Below are positions 25,315 through 34,063 of a DNA stretch of 57,835 nt, piece by piece (the first letter of the stretch is position 1; every line of letters begins with the position of its first letter). The notes under the pieces were generated by a model, which worked only from the letters and a program-made list of their open reading frames with translations, searched no databases and had not been told where the DNA came from. The stretch spans positions 1-57,835 of the forward strand of contig CAMYKI010000009.1 in assembly GCA_947258985.1 (NCBI GenBank), written 5' to 3'. Position numbers and translations under genes: made by a program. The DNA comes from an uncultured Acidimicrobiaceae bacterium. Its GTDB lineage: Bacteria > Actinomycetota > Acidimicrobiia > Spongiisociales > UBA5794.

Positions 25315-26072
25315 TCAATCGCGGGAACGGCTGAGGGCGATAATTCTCAGAACATCGAGGTAGATCCATACGAGTGTGAGGATAACGCCAAAAGCGGCGT
25401 GCCACTCCAGTTGCTCGGGCGCACCCGCCGCGACGTACTTCTCGATGGCGTCGAAATCAAGCACAAAACTGAGGGCGGCCATGGCAACGACGACCAGAGC
25501 GCAGAAGAGACCGGCCGAAGTGGGCTTGGACCAGAACACCGCATCGACGCCGAACAGGGAGGGAATGAACGCAAAACAGGTACAGAAGTGCGATGCCCGC
25601 GGTCCCGATGATGACCATCTTTGTGAACCGCCGGGTAGCGCGCAGGACGCCAAGCAGATACAGCGCCAGGACCGCAACCATGATGGCAATGGTGACGATC
25701 ACCGCCTGCAGCACGATGCGGCGTCGTAGACGGCCAACGGCGCGCCCATCGCCATCCCCTACAGAAGCGCGTAGATCGAACCCGTCACGGCGGCGATATG
25801 CGGATTCGTGATCGTTATGAGGGCCATCACAAAGGCGCCCAGGCTGAACCACGAGCTCCACCACGGCCAGACGATGGCGCCGGAGGCATCGGGTTCTACA
25901 AACGACCATCCCATCACCGCGCCAACGATGAGAATTGCCGTGAAGAAGAATGCCTTCATCACAGTCCCGGAGACCGTCATGACGATACGTCCCAACCCGC
26001 CGCGGTGTAGACCTCTTCCTTGAATGCGGGATTAGCGGTCCGTCTCTATCGAACGCCGCCGGGCGCAGTCAT
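25315..26072 (-). pseudogene. Bax inhibitor-1/YccA-family membrane protein, multiply disrupted
   Basis: ATG 26072 follows GAGGAG and opens MTAPGGVR, but TAG at 26046-26048 comes at codon 9. The frame resumes as RRTANPAFKEEVYTAAGWDV, shifts near 25985 into MTVSGTVMKAFFFTAILIVG, and hits TAG at 25759-25761 after SIYALL, where relatives have Glu. It then shifts again near 25730 (IVLQAVIVTIAIMVAVLALY). A last shift lies near 25580 in a TTTT run (AFIPSLFGVDAVFW), and the final frame ends FGVILTLVWIYLDVLRIIAL. All parts of the six/seven-span BI-1 protein are present in order, so this is a decayed gene, or a badly sequenced one. Confidence 0.8.
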
Positions 26073-26141
26073 GCTGGCTCCTCGGCTTGATCGCGCCAAT
26101 CTAGAGCGCGAACTCGATGCGTGTTACATCGGCGGAATTGA

Positions 26142-26175
26142 AAGAGCGGGCCCGTCATGGGAAGGGCCCGCTCTT
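26142..26175. terminator. 12-bp stem-loop, possible terminator
   Basis: AAGAGCGGGCCC (26142-26153) and its exact complement (26164-26175) enclose a 10-base loop. No T-run follows on either strand. It lies in the 343-bp gap between the start of the disrupted BI-1 gene and the Nei2 gene, upstream of both, so termination of a convergent transcript is not obvious. It may insulate the two promoters. Confidence 0.45.
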
Positions 26176-26206
26176 GAGGTCTCAGCCGTTTGAACCCGAA
26201 CTACAG

Positions 26207-26255
26207 ATGCGGATGTAAGCAACTTCGAGGTGACCCGAAGTAGCGCCGTCCGCAT
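26207..26255 (+). other. Nested inverted repeats in the Nei2 leader region
   Basis: An outer 7-bp pairing (ATGCGGA 26207-26213 with TCCGCAT 26249-26255) encloses an inner 6-bp stem (ACTTCG 26222-26227 with CGAAGT 26236-26241) and an 8-base loop. The element could be part of a structured 5' leader or a small RNA. The stems are short, so chance pairing is a real alternative. The rest of the 26176-26414 gap shows no other gene signal apart from the AGGAG ribosome site of the next gene. Confidence 0.25.
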
Positions 26256-26414
26256 TCCTTAGACCAGGCGGGAGGGAGAGGCGGCTGAGAGTTCATAAAT
26301 TGTGTAGGTAGGGTTCGGCACCGCAGGCATCTTGGATGAGACGGAGACGTTATCCCGAGCACGCGGTATCTTCCCAGGGGTTTGCCGACCGTATTCGTAT
26401 AGGAGTAGAAGTAG

Positions 26415-27218
26415 ATGCCGGAAGGGCATGTCATCCACCGGTACGCACTCGATCACCGCGATCGGCTTGCAGGTCGGGTCGTTCGGGCAACGTCGCCCCA
26501 GGGGCGATTCGGCGCCGGGGCACGACGTATCGATGGACGTAAGCTCATCGATGTAGATGCTCACGGGAAGCACCTCTTCTACCGATTCGAGCGGGCCGAG
26601 GCGCTTCACGTTCATCTCGGTCTCTACGGCAAGTTCCGCTCCTTCGATGCCAAGCCTCCGCCGCCGACTCCGGCAACGCGGCTCACCTTGCTGGGAGGAG
26701 GCAACACGATCTATCTGGCGGGGCCCTCTGTGTGCGAACTGGTGGAGCCGTGGGCCGAGCAGGCGATCCTGGATCGGCTCGGACCTGATCCGCTGAAGAG
26801 TGGGACCGAGGGCAATACGGTCGAGGTGTTCGCATCCAACCTCGCACGACGCCGCATCCCGATCGGTGCGGCCGTCCTGGACCAGAGTGTCATCGCCGGG
26901 GTCGGCAACATCTTTCGCTCCGAGGCGCTGTTCGTCGCCGGCATCTCGCCGCATACGCCGGCGAACAGCCTCACCGACAGCGAGGTGGCGGAATTATGGG
27001 CCGTCTGCGTGACGATGCTCGAGAAGGGTTTGGCCGAAGGCCGCATCGTGACGGTTGCCCGGTCCCGAGTTCGACCGGGGCCACGAAGGAACGGGGCGGG
27101 ACTCTACGTGTACCAACGCGATCAGCAGATCTGCAGACGTTGTAATGGCCCTGTCTCGCGAGAAGAGATGGCGAATCGAACTCTCTGGTGGTGCGGCGTC
27201 TGCCAGCCTCCGGGCTGA
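26415..27218 (+). CDS. nei2: Fpg/Nei-family DNA glycosylase (Nei2-like endonuclease VIII)
   Basis: 267 residues. The mature N-terminus MPEGHVIHRYA gives the catalytic Pro2 and Glu3; His at position 5 is typical of actinobacterial Nei2 rather than Fpg. The H2TH region carries VLDQSVIAGVGNIFRSEALF. The C-terminal zinc finger is CRRCNGP, then WWCGVC, with four Cys. It should remove oxidised pyrimidines and nick the abasic site. AGGAG lies upstream of ATG 26415. Monocistronic. Confidence 0.9.
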   Translation: MPEGHVIHRYALDHRDRLAGRVVRATSPQGRFGAGARRIDGRKLIDVDAHGKHLFYRFERAEALHVHLGLYGKFRSFDAKPPPPTPATRLTLLGGGNTIYLAGPSVCELVEPWAEQAILDRLGPDPLKSGTEGNTVEVFASNLARRRIPIGAAVLDQSVIAGVGNIFRSEALFVAGISPHTPANSLTDSEVAELWAVCVTMLEKGLAEGRIVTVARSRVRPGPRRNGAGLYVYQRDQQICRRCNGPVSREEMANRTLWWCGVCQPPG

Positions 27219-27263
27219 CCCGGAACGCCGGATCAGGTTGACGTCCCGAACCCGCACCATCTA

Positions 27264-27277
27264 TCATCGATTATCAA
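27264..27277 (-). promoter_or_regulatory. Operator-like site 1 (core GATAATCGAT)
   Basis: On the minus strand this reads TTGATAATCGATGA. It shares the exact 10-base core GATAATCGAT with sites at 34064, 45252 and 55570. It lies 156 bp before the first gene of the branched-chain-type ABC transporter. The leader between 27280 and 27433 holds no ORF that I would call. Confidence 0.65.
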
Positions 27278-27433
27278 TTAGAGGGGGACACGGTACGACT
27301 GCGGGAAGGACGGACGTGTGAGGACCATCAGAGGGTTTCTACCGGATCGCGTCGATTCCCATCTCACCCGAGAACGATGTCCCCGCCAACCGATCGCTAG
27401 AACGTCAACAACCCTCCCCGTAGGAATCCTCTG

Positions 27434-28309
27434 ATGCTCGACTTCATCAGCGATTCGATTGTCATCGGTCTCACCGAACACGCCCCCCTAATTCTTGCGG
27501 CCATCGGCTTCGCCCTGCTTTACCGGTTGACCGGTCTCATCAACGTGGCCTACTCCGAGACCATCACGCTCGGGGCCTACTTCGGGATGTGGGTCAACAC
27601 GACGTTTGATCTCAACTTCTACACGGTCTTGATTCCGGCCGGACTGCTCGCCGGCGTGATCAGCGTCGGTACGTACTTCGCTATCTTCCGTCCTGCAAAG
27701 ATGCTGAACGTCGGTGGCCTCGAGATGATCATCATCTCGTTTGGCCTGTCCATTGTCCTTCGCCATGCGCTTCAGTTCGTGTTCGGCTACCCGGTCCGGT
27801 TCTTCGAGGTACCACCGCCGGACACGATCCGCGTGCTCGGCGTCGGCGTCGGGTCGTTCCGCATCCTCGCGGTGGCCAGCGTTGCTGTTCTCGCCCTCAT
27901 CCTGTACTTGTTCATCCAGAAGTCGAGCTTCGGGCTCCAGATCCGGGCGCTGGCGAGCGACGAGGATCTGGCCCAGGCGAGCGGGATCCGGCCCCTGTTT
28001 GTGACCGTGCTGATCTGGTTCATCGCCGGCATCGCCGGAGGCATGGCGGGAGCCTTCTACGGGGTCAGCTCCTCGGTGGCACCGCTCCTCGGCTGGAGAC
28101 AGTTCCTGTTCATATTCCTCGTTGTGGTTGTCGGCGGACGAAAGGGGCTCGGCGGCGTGATCATCACGGGGGCCCTCACCGGAATCGCCCTGGCCGCAAT
28201 GACTCTCCAGTTCGGTCAGGTGTTGTACGCCCAGCTTGCCCTCATCGTCGCCTTCGTGGTTCTGTTGAAGTGGCGCAGCAAGCGGGCTGCGGAAACGGTA
28301 AAGGTGTAG
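27434..28309 (+). CDS. livH: Branched-chain-type ABC transporter permease (LivH-like)
   Basis: 291 residues, eight or so membrane spans, LivH family. The N-terminus has APLILAAIGFALLYRLTGLI, followed by NVAYSETITLGAYFG, the conserved pore-side motif after span 2. The EAA-like loop reads IRALASDEDLAQASGIRP. First gene of a five-gene transporter operon that continues with livM, livG, livF and the binding lipoprotein. The substrate is probably not leucine, given the catabolic genes downstream and the shared operator site upstream, but the sequence does not reveal it. Confidence 0.88.
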   Translation: MLDFISDSIVIGLTEHAPLILAAIGFALLYRLTGLINVAYSETITLGAYFGMWVNTTFDLNFYTVLIPAGLLAGVISVGTYFAIFRPAKMLNVGGLEMIIISFGLSIVLRHALQFVFGYPVRFFEVPPPDTIRVLGVGVGSFRILAVASVAVLALILYLFIQKSSFGLQIRALASDEDLAQASGIRPLFVTVLIWFIAGIAGGMAGAFYGVSSSVAPLLGWRQFLFIFLVVVVGGRKGLGGVIITGALTGIALAAMTLQFGQVLYAQLALIVAFVVLLKWRSKRAAETVKV

Positions 28310-28311
28310 CC

Positions 28312-29262
28312 ATGAATCTCGACTGGCTAGACGCATTTCTCATCTCCGGCCTCTTCTCGGTCGTAGTCATCGTTGGGCTCGGCTTGTTGCTCCACCTGCA
28401 GCTGGGGCTCACCCGGATCGCCAACTTTGGCGTCGTTGGTTTCTTCGGCATCGGGATGTATTCGTTTGGCGTCCTCTTCACCAAAGTGGATTGGCCGTTC
28501 GGCGATTTCTGGGCGTTCCTCATCTCCCTAGCGTTCGGAACGTTTGTCGCCGGCCTTTCCGGCTTGCTCGTCGGCTGGCTCATAGCCGACCTCGACGAAG
28601 ATGGGGTCCTCGTCGGCACCCTCGGCTTCGCCACCGCCGTGGCCATCCTCGCAACAACCGAGGACGGCCTTACCGGAGGCGCCCGCGGGCTTGGCGGACT
28701 CAGGTTCCCTTATGACGTAGGATCGGTGAAGGCCGATGAGTTCCTCTGGCTCATCATCGTCTCGATAGTGGTCGCCCTCATACTCCTATACGTGTGGTGG
28801 GTGCACCGCACCCCCTACGGGCGTCTCCTCATCGGCATCGGCGGCAACGAGCCATTGGCGAGGAGCCTGGGCAAGCCGGCGTTCCGGGCCAAGCTGTGGC
28901 TTTTCGCCGTCGGTTCTGCCGGGATGGGTCTCCTCGGTGCACTGTTCGGAGTAATGGAGCGCTTCCTGGCCCCGGAGAATCTCGGTATCGACGTCACCCT
29001 GGCGGCAATGGTCGCGCTCGTTATCGGCGGAACTGCTAGAGCATGGGGTGCGGTGATAGGTGGGTTCCTCGTCATCGGGTTCTTCGACATCATCGTGCAG
29101 AGCTATCTGCCCTTCCCCCGGGAGTGGTACGGCCAGGCGATTCCGAACATCAAGCAGATTGTCTTCGGTGCCGTCTTGATCACCGTCCTTCTCTTCCGGC
29201 CCTTGGGGATCCTTGGGGACATGCGAAGAGACAAGCTGATGCGGAGGGTGCATGGTGGATGA
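28312..29262 (+). CDS. livM: Branched-chain-type ABC transporter permease (LivM-like)
   Basis: 316 residues from ATG 28312, 2 bp after the livH stop. About eight to ten membrane spans. The LivM motifs are LQLGLTRIANFGVVGFFGIG near the N-terminus and RLLIGIGGNEPLARSLGKPA, the EAA-like loop. It closes with VFGAVLITVLLFRPLGILGD, the usual LivM C-terminus. The stop overlaps the livG start by 11 bp. Partner of LivH in the translocation pore. Confidence 0.88.
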   Translation: MNLDWLDAFLISGLFSVVVIVGLGLLLHLQLGLTRIANFGVVGFFGIGMYSFGVLFTKVDWPFGDFWAFLISLAFGTFVAGLSGLLVGWLIADLDEDGVLVGTLGFATAVAILATTEDGLTGGARGLGGLRFPYDVGSVKADEFLWLIIVSIVVALILLYVWWVHRTPYGRLLIGIGGNEPLARSLGKPAFRAKLWLFAVGSAGMGLLGALFGVMERFLAPENLGIDVTLAAMVALVIGGTARAWGAVIGGFLVIGFFDIIVQSYLPFPREWYGQAIPNIKQIVFGAVLITVLLFRPLGILGDMRRDKLMRRVHGG

Positions 29263-30046
29263 CACGCAGGTGGCGACCGTGACTCGGCCCCAGATACAGA
29301 TCCAAAACGCGGTGAAGAGCTTCAACGGACGCGTCGTCGTTGACATCGATAACCTGACACTCGGCGATCATCCGATCGAAGGATTGATCGGTCCCAACGG
29401 GGCCGGCAAGACCACGCTGATGCGAATGATCATGCACTCGACCCCGCTCGACAGCGGGACCATCACCCTGTCTAATGCCAACGGTGATCGTGACGTTGTG
29501 ATCTCCGACCTGCCGACGCACTGGATGGCGCCCCACGGTGTTGTCAAGAGCAATCAGGTCATTATGGACTTCGATAAGCTCACCATCCTCGATTCGATGT
29601 TGCTCGCCGTTGCCAAACACAGGTACGAGCAACCACACCGCATCCTTGCCGAGAAGAGCGTCTACGACGCCAACGTCGCGCGAATCCACGAGTACATGGA
29701 ATTCTTCGATCTCGGCGATCCCTATCGCTTCGCCGGCTCGGCAGGAGAAAAGAAGCTGCTCGACATCATCCGCTGCCTGCTACTCGATCCCAAGTTCCTG
29801 CTGCTGGACGAGCCAACAGCCGGTCTGCCGGAAGACCTGACCGAAAAGGTGATGGAGACCATCCGTGACCTTGCCGCCGCAGGGACCTCGGTGGTTGTTG
29901 TCGAGCACGACCTCAACGTAATTTGGAATCTGAGCGATGATGTGCACTTCATGGCAGAAGGCAACGTCGTAATGCACGGCAGTCCGCAAGAGATCCGTGA
30001 GAACAAGACCGTGATCGAAAAGTATCTGGGGGAAGGGCATGTCTGA
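29252..30046 (+). CDS. livG: Branched-chain-type ABC transporter ATPase (LivG-like) with atypical signature
   Basis: 264 residues, ATG 29252 after GGAGGG. Walker A GPNGAGKTT (about 47-55), Walker B FLLLDEPTAGL and switch His in VVEHDLNVI are intact. The C-loop, normally LSYGQQR or LSGGQ, reads AGSAGEKKLLDI instead, and the region before the Q-loop (APHGVVKSNQVIMDFDKLT) also departs from standard LivG. It may still function as an asymmetric heterodimer with LivF, whose signature is canonical. Overlaps the next gene by 8 bp. Confidence 0.82.
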   Translation: MVDDTQVATVTRPQIQIQNAVKSFNGRVVVDIDNLTLGDHPIEGLIGPNGAGKTTLMRMIMHSTPLDSGTITLSNANGDRDVVISDLPTHWMAPHGVVKSNQVIMDFDKLTILDSMLLAVAKHRYEQPHRILAEKSVYDANVARIHEYMEFFDLGDPYRFAGSAGEKKLLDIIRCLLLDPKFLLLDEPTAGLPEDLTEKVMETIRDLAAAGTSVVVVEHDLNVIWNLSDDVHFMAEGNVVMHGSPQEIRENKTVIEKYLGEGHV

Positions 30047-30755
30047 GACAACCGGCCCAAGGATGCTCGAAGCCAGCGGTCTCCGCAGTGGCTATCACGG
30101 GGTAACCGTTCTCAAGGACATCGATCTAGATGTCGGCAACGAGGTCTTCACAGTGCTCGGAGCCAACGGGGCGGGCAAGACCACACTTTTGGCCACACTG
30201 GCGCGGCTCGTCCCGCTCACATCCGGGTCGATCGTGTTTCGAGGCGACAACGTCAGCGCCATCCCGGCGTTCGAGACGGCAGCGCGCGGCATGGGATATG
30301 TCCCCCAGGAGCGTGGAGTCTTTCCTGAGCTCACCGTCCTGGAGAACCTGAATGTGGGCGGCATGATTGGCGAGCGATCCCCCGAGGAGCGGATGCGCGA
30401 GGTATTCGACCTCTTCCCCGACCTCGAGGCCTTGCAGGGGCAAATGGCCGGGACACTGTCCGGCGGCGAATCTCGCATGGTCGCTTGCGGCCGGGCGCTG
30501 ATGCAGGACCCCGCCCTGCTGCTGCTCGATGAACCCACAGCCGGACTATCCCCCCTCTACGTCGATATGTTCTTTGAAAAGATTCAGGAGATTCATCAGG
30601 ACAAGGGAGTCAGCATCATCCTGGCCGAGCAGAACGCCACGAAGGCGCTCGAAGTGGCCGACCGGGTCATGGTGCTGAGTCTCGGGGAAAGCTTTGCGGT
30701 CAAGGACGCAGCAGAGCTGACCACCGACCAGCTCAAGGAGGGCTACCGGATCTGA
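30039..30755 (+). CDS. livF: Branched-chain-type ABC transporter ATPase (LivF-like)
   Basis: 238 residues. Walker A is GANGAGKTT, Q-loop GYVPQERGVFPELTV, signature TLSGGESRMVACGRALM, Walker B LLLLDEPTAGLSPL and switch region AEQNATKALEVADR, all typical of LivF. ATG 30039 overlaps livG. Forms the nucleotide-binding pair with LivG and drives uptake by the LivH/LivM pore. The binding lipoprotein follows after 41 bp. Confidence 0.9.
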   Translation: MSETTGPRMLEASGLRSGYHGVTVLKDIDLDVGNEVFTVLGANGAGKTTLLATLARLVPLTSGSIVFRGDNVSAIPAFETAARGMGYVPQERGVFPELTVLENLNVGGMIGERSPEERMREVFDLFPDLEALQGQMAGTLSGGESRMVACGRALMQDPALLLLDEPTAGLSPLYVDMFFEKIQEIHQDKGVSIILAEQNATKALEVADRVMVLSLGESFAVKDAAELTTDQLKEGYRI

Positions 30756-30796
30756 AAGGCCATTAGGCAAGGAAGCGACGCAACGGGAGAAGACAT

Positions 30797-32230
30797 ATGA
30801 GGAAATTGAAGAGACTATTACCGCTGTTGGCTGTGATCTTTGCTTTTGCTTTGATCGCGGCAGCATGTGGCGACGACGGCGATTCGGGATCGGAGACAAC
30901 CGCAGCAGCGACCGAAACAACCGCAGCAGCGGCCGAAACAACCGCAGCGCCGACCGAGACAACCGCAGCAGCGGCCGAGACAACCGCAGCGCCGGCGAGC
31001 AGCGAGCCGGTCCCGGTATGTGAGCTTGCTTACTTCACGGGCGAGTTCGCAGCTTATGGCCCGTCATTGACGGCTGACGTCAAGTTCCCGATCGAACAGG
31101 TGATCAACCTGGATCCGCCACTAGGCCGGACCTGGGAGTATTACGGTGAAGACCTCGGGACGCCCGGCGAAGCACAGGCCGCTCGTACCTGTCTCGAACA
31201 GCACAATGCTGAGATCATCGTGAGCATCGCTCACGGGTATCGGACCTATCGGGACTTCATGATCGAGCAATGGGCCGAAAACGACTCGCCGCTGGGGCCA
31301 ACGGTCCATGGTGGATCGATCCCCGGCAATCTCGGTGGGCAGCCGGACGAGCCGCTGTTCCGCGCACAGGGCCTCGATGAGGGTCTCGGTATCTCCGGCG
31401 TGATGCATGCCGAGAACATTGGCGCCAAAACGCTGGTGATTTTCGCCACTCAGGTTGAGGGCTTCCAGCTCGCCGCCGGAGCGGCGGAGAAGGCCACTGC
31501 GGCTATCGGTTTGGAATTGCTAGACCGCATCGACGTTCCGGCAGAGCAGCCGTCATACACGGCAGAAGCACAGCGGATCGCCGAGTTGGCACCAGACGCA
31601 GTCATCGTTCAGGCAGGTTCGGTTGAGTCGGCCACGTTGATCAAGGCAGCCGCCGAGGCGGGCTTGTCGCTCAACTGGATCGGTGAGACCGGCTGGATCC
31701 AGCCGGAGTTCATCGGAACATTGGGCGGCGATGTCGTCGGTACCCAGGCAGGTATCGGTTTTGCCGCTTTCTCGGCCAACGAGGACTCGCCTGCATGGGA
31801 GTTCTTCCAGCCGCTGTGGGATTCGGTGAACGAAGCAGAGTTCGGCCCGGCAGCCGATCTGTACCACTTCTCAACGTATGACCTCCTGGTCCAGACGGCC
31901 CTTGCCGTCGAGGCAGGCGGGTCGTACGCCGCGAGTTCCTGGGCACCGGCCATGCAAACGGTCGGATCACCCCCAGGGGAGGTCTGCTACACGTACGCCG
32001 ACTGTCTCGCCCTGATCAGGGCAGGCAGCGACGTCGACTATGAAGGGGTTACCGGTTCCGGTACGTACACCGATGGTGGCGTCAACGACGTTGCCCGGGC
32101 GTACACCCCGTTCAATGCCGACGGCAGTGTTGGCGACCCGATTCCGCTCGACGGTGATCGCGCGCTCGAGATTATCGAGCAGATCGCGGTGCAGGCAGAG
32201 TGCGACGCGAACAACGTCTGCACCTGGTGA
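30797..32230 (+). CDS. ABC transporter substrate-binding lipoprotein (type 1 PBP, LivK-like)
   Basis: 477 residues. Signal peptide with lipobox AAAC (Cys24), then acidic GDDGDSGS and five copies of a Glu-Thr-Thr-Ala-Ala linker, encoded by an 18-bp DNA repeat, before the receptor domain. The mature part is a type 1 periplasmic-binding fold (YFTGEFAAYGPSLTADVKF; IGAKTLVIFATQ; DAVIVQAGSVESATLIKAA). Four Cys near the C-terminus (CYTYADC and CDANNVC) may form disulfides. Linkers of this style are common in Acidimicrobiia. The ligand is unknown. A strong stem-loop follows the gene. Confidence 0.87.
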   Translation: MRKLKRLLPLLAVIFAFALIAAACGDDGDSGSETTAAATETTAAAAETTAAPTETTAAAAETTAAPASSEPVPVCELAYFTGEFAAYGPSLTADVKFPIEQVINLDPPLGRTWEYYGEDLGTPGEAQAARTCLEQHNAEIIVSIAHGYRTYRDFMIEQWAENDSPLGPTVHGGSIPGNLGGQPDEPLFRAQGLDEGLGISGVMHAENIGAKTLVIFATQVEGFQLAAGAAEKATAAIGLELLDRIDVPAEQPSYTAEAQRIAELAPDAVIVQAGSVESATLIKAAAEAGLSLNWIGETGWIQPEFIGTLGGDVVGTQAGIGFAAFSANEDSPAWEFFQPLWDSVNEAEFGPAADLYHFSTYDLLVQTALAVEAGGSYAASSWAPAMQTVGSPPGEVCYTYADCLALIRAGSDVDYEGVTGSGTYTDGGVNDVARAYTPFNADGSVGDPIPLDGDRALEIIEQIAVQAECDANNVCTW

Positions 32231-32262
32231 GCCACGAATAGTCAGACACAACTAGCGCAAGC

Positions 32263-32294
32263 AACGGTGGCAGCGGGTTCCCGCTGCCACCGTT
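32263..32294 (+). terminator. Strong stem-loop terminator after the transporter operon
   Basis: A perfect 15-bp inverted repeat, AACGGTGGCAGCGGG (32263-32277) with its complement at 32280-32294, is followed by CTTGATT. It lies 33 bp after the binding-protein stop and separates the transporter operon from the tartrate-dehydrogenase-like gene. Confidence 0.85.
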
Positions 32295-32340
32295 CTTGAT
32301 TGCGCTTCAGTGCAGTTGTGTCGATAATGCAGCAGAGGCA

Positions 32341-32354
32341 TTGGAACGTTCCAA
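32341..32354. promoter_or_regulatory. Perfect 14-bp palindrome overlapping a ribosome site
   Basis: TTGGAACGTTCCAA is fully self-complementary. Its last two bases begin the AAGGAG ribosome site of the gene starting at 32364. Form and length resemble operators of LacI-type regulators, but no LacI gene is in the window. A half-match to the GATAATCGAT site (TCGATAAT, 32321-32328) lies 13 bp upstream. Confidence 0.5.
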
Positions 32355-32363
32355 GGAGATCAC

Positions 32364-33452
32364 ATGGCGTCATATCGAATAGCCCTCATCCCCGGTGACG
32401 GAGTGGGCGGAGAGATCACTGAAGAGGCGGTTCGGGTCCTCGAGGCCGCAGCCGACATCCACAGTTTCGACGTCTCGACGGAGACGTTCGACTGGTCGTG
32501 CGACCGTTACCTAGAAGTGGGCGCCATGATGCCGGAGGACGCTCTCGAGACCCTCTCCGGCTTCGACTCGATCTTCCTTGGCTGCATTGGCGATGCCAAC
32601 AAAGTGGACGACCACATCTCGCTCCAGATGTTGCTGGCCATCCGCAAGGGGTTCGACCAGTACGTCAACCTCCGGCCGATAAAGCTCTATCCGGGCGTGT
32701 ACTCCCCTATCTCAACCGCCAACCCGGAGACCGTGGACATTCTCGTCATCAGGGAGAACACCGAGGGCGAATACTCATCCAACGGTGGAATCTTCAAGCG
32801 GGGCACCCCGGACGCTGTTGCCCTTCAGACCGGTGTCTTCACGTGGAAGGGTTGCGAACGCGCTATCCGCTACGGCTTTGAGATGGCACGGCAGCGAAAC
32901 AAGCTCGGCGGCTCACCCGCCGGCCGGGTCACCAATTGCACCAAGTCGAACGCCCTCAACTACTCAATGGTGTTCTGGGACGAGGTATTCGATCACGTGG
33001 CTGCCGACTACTCCGACGTCGAGACCGATATGGCTCTCGTCGATGCTCTCACGATGTGGTTCGTCAAGAACCCTGACTGGTTTGACGTGGTCGTTGCATC
33101 AAATCTCTTCGGCGACATCATCACCGATCTCGGCGCCATGCTTCAGGGAGGGATGGGTTTTGCTGCAGGCGGGAACGTCAACCCGGAGAAGGACTTCCCT
33201 TCGATGTTCGAGCCGATCCACGGCTCGGCCCCCAAGTACACCGGCAAGCGAGTGGTGAACCCCATCGCAACCATCGAGGCGGTGCGGATGATGCTGGAAC
33301 ACCTCGGCGAGATCGAGGCCGGGACGCAGATCCAAACTGCCATCGCGACGACTCTCGGCGCCGGCGAGGTACGCACCAAGGATATGGGCGGCTCGCACAG
33401 CACGGACGAGATGGGCGCCGCCGTCGTCACCAAGATGAGGGAAATCGCATAG
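32364..33452 (+). CDS. Tartrate dehydrogenase-like isopropylmalate/isocitrate dehydrogenase family enzyme
   Basis: 362 residues. [10 protein letters not shown] starts the fold. [19 protein letters not shown] matches the TtuC (tartrate dehydrogenase/decarboxylase) branch rather than Leu[42 protein letters not shown] and [13 protein letters not shown] complete the substrate- and NAD-binding sites. It probably oxidises a 2-hydroxy-dicarboxylate, with Mg and NAD, possibly with decarboxylation. The exact substrate is not established. RBS AAGGAG sits inside a 14-bp palindrome. Followed after 13 bp by the C_GCAxxG_C_C gene. Confidence 0.82.
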   Translation: MASYRIALIPGDGVGGEITEEAVRVLEAAADIHSFDVSTETFDWSCDRYLEVGAMMPEDALETLSGFDSIFLGCIGDANKVDDHISLQMLLAIRKGFDQYVNLRPIKLYPGVYSPISTANPETVDILVIRENTEGEYSSNGGIFKRGTPDAVALQTGVFTWKGCERAIRYGFEMARQRNKLGGSPAGRVTNCTKSNALNYSMVFWDEVFDHVAADYSDVETDMALVDALTMWFVKNPDWFDVVVASNLFGDIITDLGAMLQGGMGFAAGGNVNPEKDFPSMFEPIHGSAPKYTGKRVVNPIATIEAVRMMLEHLGEIEAGTQIQTAIATTLGAGEVRTKDMGGSHSTDEMGAAVVTKMREIA

Positions 33453-33465
33453 AAGCGAGTGACAC

Positions 33466-33972
33466 GTGACCGAACCCAGCGATCCTGCCGCCGCTGACGC
33501 GACCCGTCTCGCCAGGGATCTCTTCTTGCGGGACGACAACAGCTACGGCTGCGCCGAATCTGCATTGGTCGCTCTTCAGGAGGTATACGGATTCGAAGAC
33601 GCCGAGGACTCGTCGGCCGCCATGGCGCTCAACGGAGGTGTCGCATACAGCGGCGGTGTCTGCGGGGCAATCTCGGGCGCGGCAATGGCGGTGGGCCGCC
33701 TCGCCGCCGAACGTATCGACGACCACCGTGAAGCCAAGACGACGGCTCGCAAGATCGTCATGAAGGTAATGGACGAATTTCGAGACCAATTTGGCAGCCA
33801 CAACTGCCGCGACCTGATCGACTACGAGATCTCGATTCCCTCCCAACACGATGCGTTCATCGAGAGCGGAGATTGGCACGACACGTGCATGAAGCAGGTG
33901 GAGTTCTCAGTCGGCCGATTGGCGGCACTGTCCGACCCAGCGACGTGGGACAAAATGGTCGCATCGCTGTAG
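33466..33972 (+). CDS. C_GCAxxG_C_C family protein
   Basis: 168 residues from GTG 33466. It shows YGCAESALVALQ, GGVAYSGGVCGAISGAAMAVGR and, later, SHNCRDL and DTCMKQVEFSVG. This spacing of Cys residues defines the C_GCAxxG_C_C family (PF09719), of unknown but probably redox- or metal-related function, often found beside metabolic operons. The length is normal. Likely co-transcribed with the dehydrogenase upstream. The next operon starts after a 147-bp gap carrying the second operator-like site. Confidence 0.8.
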   Translation: MTEPSDPAAADATRLARDLFLRDDNSYGCAESALVALQEVYGFEDAEDSSAAMALNGGVAYSGGVCGAISGAAMAVGRLAAERIDDHREAKTTARKIVMKVMDEFRDQFGSHNCRDLIDYEISIPSQHDAFIESGDWHDTCMKQVEFSVGRLAALSDPATWDKMVASL

Positions 33973-34063
33973 CGGATAGCAGCGAATCCTCAGCAAATAC
34001 AAGGCAAGTCCGACCCTCAACACGAGGTTGACCGAACTCCCCGCAACCAACTATCCTGAATAC

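Noticed and set aside
27488-28336. Long antisense frames such as this one opposite livH
   Set aside because: Typical shadow frames of GC-rich coding DNA: low hydrophobicity, many Asp/Glu/His/Gln residues mirroring third-position bias, and no ribosome site.
32321-32330. TCGATAATGC as a fifth operator site
   Set aside because: Only one half matches the 14-bp motif; kept as a weak half-site in the text.
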